Shown: piece after piece, positions 7,495-10,966 of the stretch
How the letters are laid out: each line of letters begins with the position of its first letter
How positions within the stretch are numbered: the stretch's first letter is position 1
Assembly (NCBI GenBank): GCA_035539855.1
Contig: DATLHO010000132.1
Span: 1-10,966, forward strand
Origin: DATLHO01 sp035539855
GTDB taxonomy: Bacteria; Bacteroidota; Ignavibacteria; OLB7
Direction of reading: 5' to 3'
DNA length: 10,966 bases
Translations under genes and position numbers: made by a program
Notes under the pieces: generated by a model
What the model saw: the letters and a program-made list of their open reading frames with translations, nothing else
Database searches by the model: none
What the model was told of the DNA's origin: nothing

Positions 7495-8439
7495 ATGAGT
7501 GACACCCTCGTTCAGGAGAGACCGTCGCTACCGCGACGTCTCTGGAAATACCAATCCGAGCGCTTTCCGCTCGTGCAGCATGCGCCGTTGATTCTCGCGT
7601 TCACGTTTTCGGCGGCGTCGTATTCGCGGATCATCCGGGGAGCCCCCGGCTTCATCACGGCGATCGAGTATGCCGTCGGCGCGATCTCGGCGCTCGGCCT
7701 GTTCATGCTGCTGCGAATCTTCGACGAGTTCAAGGACGCGGACGAGGATGCGGCGCATCGCCCGTACCGTCCGGTGCCGCGCGGACTCGTCACGCTGTGC
7801 GAGCTCGCCGGCGTCGGCATCGCGATCGTCGCCGTCGCGCTCGCCCTCAACGCGCTGGTGATGCCGCGGATGCTCTGGCCATGGCTGCTGTCGCTCGGCT
7901 ACATGCTGCTGATGGGGCGCGAGTTCTTCGTGCGCGAGTGGCTCAAGCGCCACCCCATCGTGTACATGGTCTCGCACATGATCATCCTGCCGACGATCGA
8001 CTTCTACACTACCGGACTCGACTGGATCAACCGCGGCGTCGACGCTCCCGACGGGATCGCCTGGTTCCTGCTGCTGACGTTTCTCAACGGGATCGTCATC
8101 GAGGTGGGTCGGAAGATCCGCGGCGCCGACGCGGAGGAGCCCGGCGTCGAGACGTACTCGGCGCTCTACGGCGCGCGTCGTGCGACGATCGGGTGGCTCT
8201 GCGTGCTCGCGGCGACGGCCTCGACGGCGGTGATCGCGGCGACGCACGCGGGCTTCGGCGCCGTCGGCTTCATCGTGCTCGCGACGTTCGTCATCGCGAG
8301 CGCGCTGCCGGCGCTGCGGTTTCTTCGCAGCGGCGAGCACCGCGACGCCCGGCGCATCGAATACGCCGCGGGCGTCTGGACGATCGCGATGTATCTGACG
8401 CTCGGAGCGGTCCCGATGCTCGTCGACCTGTTCGGGTAA
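7495..8439 (+). CDS. UbiA-family membrane prenyltransferase
   Basis: This 314-residue polytopic membrane protein has about eight or nine hydrophobic segments. The first Asp-rich motif of UbiA enzymes is clear: RIFDEFKDADEDAAHRPYRP (residues 74-93), with a D77-x3-D81-x3-D85 spacing and the following RP..RG (RPVPRG, 92-97). The second Asp-rich region, normally like KDxRDxxxD, reads GRKIRGADAEEPGVETYSAL (205-224) and has lost the usual first Asp pair. Family members transfer a prenyl diphosphate to an acceptor in the membrane (quinone rings, haem, chlorophyllide, or geranylgeranylglyceryl phosphate in archaeal lipid synthesis). The acceptor here is unknown. The ATG is 6 bases after the HMG-CoA reductase stop, with GAGGGA at 7479-7484 as a plausible ribosome-binding site. 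It is the last gene of the + strand string, and the only gene here whose family directly consumes isoprenoid diphosphates. Confidence 0.85.
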   Translation: MSDTLVQERPSLPRRLWKYQSERFPLVQHAPLILAFTFSAASYSRIIRGAPGFITAIEYAVGAISALGLFMLLRIFDEFKDADEDAAHRPYRPVPRGLVTLCELAGVGIAIVAVALALNALVMPRMLWPWLLSLGYMLLMGREFFVREWLKRHPIVYMVSHMIILPTIDFYTTGLDWINRGVDAPDGIAWFLLLTFLNGIVIEVGRKIRGADAEEPGVETYSALYGARRATIGWLCVLAATASTAVIAATHAGFGAVGFIVLATFVIASALPALRFLRSGEHRDARRIEYAAGVWTIAMYLTLGAVPMLVDLFG

Positions 8440-8498
8440 TTCAGGCGTGGCGGTGTGGGCGGTCTCTGATCAAGGGGATCCGAATCCCTCCAACAAAA

Positions 8499-8526
8499 GC
8501 GGGCCCGGCAGTTGTGCCGGGCCCGC
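8499..8526 (-). terminator. Rho-independent terminator between convergent genes
   Basis: A perfect 12-bp stem has arms GCGGGCCCGGCA (8499-8510) and TGCCGGGCCCGC (8515-8526) and a GTTG loop. Read on the - strand, it is followed directly by TTTTGTTGG, a T-rich tail, and it lies 25 bases past the - strand gene's stop (8551-8553). On the + strand no T run follows, so it serves the - strand gene first. It may also slow transcription arriving from the UbiA gene, for which I see no other terminator. Confidence 0.85.
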
Positions 8527-8550
8527 GCTCGATTCGTGGGTGTCGGTCGT

Positions 8551-10542
8551 CTAGCGGACGACGTGCAGCGTGACCGTGCGAGCGTCGGTCGGCGTGATCA
8601 CGCGGGCGAAGTACGTGCCGGCGGGAACCGGCATGCCGTCGCTCGTGCGGGCGTTCCAGCGCTCGAAGTACACGCCGGCCTCGCGCGTCTCGTCGACGAG
8701 TCGCGAGACCTCACGGCCGGCCGCGTCGTAGATCGCAAGCGAGACGCGCCCGCCACCGTTGATGAGGAAGCGCAGCTCGGTCTCGTTGCTGCTCGTGCTC
8801 GTCGAAGCCTCGAACATCGCGACACCGGCGGCCGCGTCGGTCTCCTCCTCGGGCGACACCGGCTTCATGCCGCCGACCAGCGGCACAGTGACGGTCGCGG
8901 TCTGCGTCGTGACGTAGCCTGCTGCGTCGGTGACGCGGTAGGTCACCGTGTAGACACGGGCGGTGACGCCGGTGTTCCTCGTCGACGCGACGTTGAAGAA
9001 CAGATCCGCCGGCGAGGTGTTGAAGCTCGCGTACTGGATGTCGGTCGCGAGGATCGCCTCGTTCGCGGTGATCGACTGCAGCGCCGTCGTGAACGGACCG
9101 CAGTTGCCGCTCGGCGTGATGCTCGCGTAGATCGAGCGCATCTTGCCGGCCTTGTAGGCGATCGTGCTCGGCGAGAGCGTCACGGCCAGGCTCGGGGCGC
9201 CGTACAGCGTGATCGTCGCGGCATTCGAGACCTGCATCGCGCATCCGGCCGATCCGAAGACCGCGCGAACGAGATTGCCGTTCATCGCGGGGGTCGTCGG
9301 ATTGATCGTCAGCGTCGTTGAAGTCGCGCCGGCAATCGTCGTCCACGTCGCGCCGCCATCGGTCGAACGATCCCACCAGACCGACGAAGCACCGGTCGCG
9401 CCCGCGGTGAACGAGACGGATCCGCCGGCGCACGCGATGGCGTTGTTCACTGGGTTGAGCGTGATCACCGGCGCATCGCCGGTCGCGGCTTCCGTTCCGA
9501 CGCTGATCGACGGTGCGGTCGCCGGGTAGAGGCTGGCTTCCAGTGCCGCGACCTGCGTCGAGCTCAGATCGGTCGTGTAGACCGCCGACAGCGAGATCGC
9601 GCCGTTGAACGCATAGTTGCCATTGTAGCTGCGGCCGATCTCGAAGGGTCCCGAGTTGTCGACGTTGCGGGCGTCGCCGGCGCAGAGCGTGCCGACCGAC
9701 GAGCCATTCTGGTACAGCGTGTTGATCACGCCGCTGGTGCGCACGCCGGCGACGCTCGCCCAGGCGCCGCCGGTGAGCGAGCCGTAGGCCTGCTGGCACC
9801 AGCTACCGCCCTGGTTCGTGATCATCATGAATTGTCCGGGTCCGCCCTGCAGCTTGACCGTCCAGCCGTTCGTGCCGTCGCCATTGTAGTTGCCGATGAT
9901 GCCGTTGGTCGCGCCGGACGGGCTGGTCGGATTGATCGTCGAGTAGGCCGTGAAGCTCCCGGTGCCGATCGCCGGTCCGCTGGCCGAACGGTACGCGCGG
10001 CCGCCGGAGAAGCCGCTGAGGCTGCCGACGCCGGAGCGCCGACCGGTGCCCCAGGTAAGGCTGGTGATGGCGAGGTCGTGTCCGCCGACCCAGTCATGCA
10101 GCGTCGACCCGGAGCCTTCGGTGAACGTATACAGCGCGGCGATGCCGGTGCCGAAAACGTCGGAGGCCTGATCGGTCGACGAGAGGCAACCGTTGCCGTA
10201 GCGCATGGTGATCGTCGTCGTGCCGTTGGGCAGCGAGGGGATCTTCAGCCAGATGTTGGTCGTCGTCGTGTTGATGCCGTCCTGCACCCAGTACGCGATG
10301 GCGGTTCCGCCTCCATCGACGAAACGGATGTCGTCACCGTCCGCCTGCATCTTGCCGGCGGAGATGAGAGCGGCCGTGTTCACCTGCACGAGCGCGAAGT
10401 AGTCCGTCAGCGCGGCGCCGGTGTTGGTGATCGCGACCGGCCGCGTGTACGACCAGGATTGTGCGCTCGCGAAGTGCGGCAGCACGAGGAACATCGCCAC
10501 GGCAATCATGGCCGCAGCGGTACGCTGGAGGAGAGAGTACAT
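8551..10542 (-). CDS. Exported multi-domain protein: DUF2341-like, LamG-like, Ig-like and C-terminal FlgD/T9SS-like domain
   Basis: I choose the ATG at 10542, giving 663 residues, because it opens a classic Sec signal peptide: MYSLLQR, a hydrophobic core, then PHFASAQ, with likely cleavage after FASA at about residue 27. The frame stays open to 10797, but that extension reads as low-quality Arg/Ser-rich sequence. A DUF2341-like domain starts at SWSYTRPVAITN and runs to about residue 116 (ITMRYGN). A LamG/concanavalin-like region follows (about 130-345, starting ALYTFTEGSGSTLHDW). Then come an Ig-like domain (about 357-447, with a Cys at 371 and WWDRSTDGGATW) and a poorly defined beta-rich stretch (450-556). 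The C-terminal domain (about 590-662, VSLAIYDAAGREVSRL to GTYFARV) resembles FlgD-Ig/T9SS type A sorting domains. It is probably secreted or surface-displayed. No catalytic motif is visible, so binding or adhesion is the most that can be inferred. It is Ser/Thr/Asn-rich, unlike the Arg/Asp-rich + strand proteins. Confidence 0.85.
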   Translation of the reverse strand: MYSLLQRTAAAMIAVAMFLVLPHFASAQSWSYTRPVAITNTGAALTDYFALVQVNTAALISAGKMQADGDDIRFVDGGGTAIAYWVQDGINTTTTNIWLKIPSLPNGTTTITMRYGNGCLSSTDQASDVFGTGIAALYTFTEGSGSTLHDWVGGHDLAITSLTWGTGRRSGVGSLSGFSGGRAYRSASGPAIGTGSFTAYSTINPTSPSGATNGIIGNYNGDGTNGWTVKLQGGPGQFMMITNQGGSWCQQAYGSLTGGAWASVAGVRTSGVINTLYQNGSSVGTLCAGDARNVDNSGPFEIGRSYNGNYAFNGAISLSAVYTTDLSSTQVAALEASLYPATAPSISVGTEAATGDAPVITLNPVNNAIACAGGSVSFTAGATGASSVWWDRSTDGGATWTTIAGATSTTLTINPTTPAMNGNLVRAVFGSAGCAMQVSNAATITLYGAPSLAVTLSPSTIAYKAGKMRSIYASITPSGNCGPFTTALQSITANEAILATDIQYASFNTSPADLFFNVASTRNTGVTARVYTVTYRVTDAAGYVTTQTATVTVPLVGGMKPVSPEEETDAAAGVAMFEASTSTSSNETELRFLINGGGRVSLAIYDAAGREVSRLVDETREAGVYFERWNARTSDGMPVPAGTYFARVITPTDARTVTLHVVR

Positions 10543-10797
10543 GAATCGGTCCGAAAGAGAGAGTGAGCCCGCGACGTGTGTTCGCCTGACCGAGGTGGCG
10601 GCGAACGATGCCCTTGAACGTCGCGGAGACGATGCCCTGGAAACAGGGAGATCATGAGCACGCGATCGCAGCGTCACGCAGCGCGCGACGACAGCGGTCG
10701 GTCTCAGGCAGGATGAGGGGGTAGCGGAGTCGAAAGCGCGGGTGATTCCGGGTATCGCGCGCAGCACGCGTCCCGGCGCCAAAGGTTCCGTCGCCAC
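10543..10797 (-). other. Long upstream leader of the exported-protein gene, no supported coding
   Basis: No reading frame here looks like a protein on either strand. On the - strand it would be transcribed as an untranslated leader. It holds a near-perfect direct repeat, ACGATGCCCT-N-GAA, at 10605-10619 and 10629-10643 (+ strand reading), and a small 5-bp hairpin at 10635-10648 (CCCTG/CAGGG with a 4-base loop) overlapping the second copy. Only a weak ribosome-binding-like CGGA precedes the chosen ATG at 10542. I recognise no known riboswitch. Confidence 0.5.
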
Positions 10798-10819
10798 GCT
10801 TGCCCTACGTGGCTCCGCA

Positions 10820-10847
10820 AAGGTACGCGGCGATTTTGGTTTTTCAA
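10820..10847 (-). promoter_or_regulatory. Possible sigma-70-like promoter for the exported-protein gene
   Basis: On the - strand, TTGAAA (10847-10842, five of six matches to the -35 consensus) is followed after 16 bases by TACCTT (10825-10820, three of six matches to the -10). It lies in a short A/T-rich island (10834-10847), which stands out in this high-GC DNA. It would give a 5' leader of about 270 bases. The -10 match is weak, so this is only a candidate. Confidence 0.3.
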
Positions 10848-10865
10848 CGCGTTCGTGTTGCGCGC

Positions 10866-10966
10866 GGGGACAGGCGCTGCGCGCCAGGGGACAGGCATAC
10901 GCCAGGGGACAGGCGCTGCGCGCCAGGGGACAGGCGCTGCGCGCCAGGGGACAGGCATACGCCAGG
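10866..10966. repeat. Tandem array of REP-like GGGGACAGGC repeats, continues past the window
   Basis: Five complete units and the first two bases of a sixth lie end to end. All begin GGGGACAGGC and end GCCA. The long form (21 bases) occurs at 10866-10886, 10905-10925 and 10926-10946, and has the inner palindrome GGCGC-TGC-GCGCC. The short form (18 bases) occurs at 10887-10904 and 10947-10964, and has GGC-ATAC-GCC. The order is long-short-long-long-short. A constant GGGGACA foot followed by a small hairpin is the layout of REP elements mobilised by RAYT (Y1-type) transposases. Similar GGGGACAGG-containing repeats are, from memory, common near such transposase genes. No transposase is inside this window. 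The bases just left (TTGCGCGC, 10858-10865) resemble the end of a decayed long unit. Confidence 0.85.

Noticed and set aside
8474..8490. tRNA 3' end or integrase attachment site (GGGGATCCGAATCCCTC)
   Set aside because: It looks like a T-arm at first, but the loop does not match TTCRANN and no acceptor stem, anticodon arm or CCA end can be found. It is only a 5-bp hairpin.
10543..10797. N-terminal extension of the exported protein by 85 residues
   Set aside because: It would bury the signal peptide inside the protein, and the extra sequence looks non-coding.
10704..10958. - strand open frame encoding PVPWRA-type peptide repeats
   Set aside because: It arises because the repeat units are 21 and 18 bases long, both multiples of three. 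The rest of the frame looks random, and the DNA palindromes explain the pattern better.
10866..10966. CRISPR array
   Set aside because: The units abut with no unique spacers, and 18-21 bases is too short for a repeat-spacer pattern.

Overview
The window is high-GC bacterial DNA with dense coding. Seven genes lie head to tail on the + strand (1-8439), one long gene lies on the - strand (8551-10542), and a short tandem array of REP-like repeats sits at the right edge (10866-10966). The - strand gene encodes an exported multi-domain protein with a Sec signal peptide, DUF2341-like and LamG-like domains, an Ig-like domain and a C-terminal FlgD/T9SS-like beta domain. Together with the high GC and the GGGGACAGGC-type repeats, this suggests a Gram-negative lineage such as Candidatus Eisenbacteria, another FCB-type phylum, or Myxococcota. 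No rRNA or marker gene is present, so the phylum is an inference.

The + strand genes, in order, are: (1) the C-terminal part of an ATP-grasp/phosphohistidine dikinase-like enzyme, open at the left edge; (2) a DUF3419/BtaA-like SAM-dependent 3-amino-3-carboxypropyl transferase; (3) a membrane CTP-dependent lipid kinase of the phytol/dolichol kinase family; (4) a two-part GNAT-like acyltransferase; (5) an acyl-CoA synthetase-like adenylating enzyme; (6) a class I HMG-CoA reductase; (7) a UbiA-family membrane prenyltransferase. Genes 1/2, 2/3 and 4/5 overlap by 4 bases (GTGA or ATGA). Genes 5/6 and 6/7 are 15 and 6 bases apart. Only one gap, of 129 bases between genes 3 and 4, breaks the string. 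This is probably one or two operons.

Read together, the genes suggest a dedicated pathway for an unusual membrane or isoprenoid-type lipid. An acid could be activated (gene 5) and transferred (gene 4), a thioester reduced to an alcohol or mevalonate made (gene 6), an alcohol phosphorylated (gene 3 and/or gene 1), and a polyprenyl or other group transferred in the membrane (gene 7), with a homoserine-type head group added from SAM (gene 2). Each family call is fairly secure. The combined pathway and its product are inference, and I do not recognise the cluster as a characterised system.

The two transcription units converge at 8440-8550. There, a perfect 12-bp GC hairpin has a T-rich tail on the - strand and most likely terminates the - strand gene. 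Upstream of that gene is a leader of roughly 270 bases with a possible promoter, then the repeat array, which runs off the end of the window.
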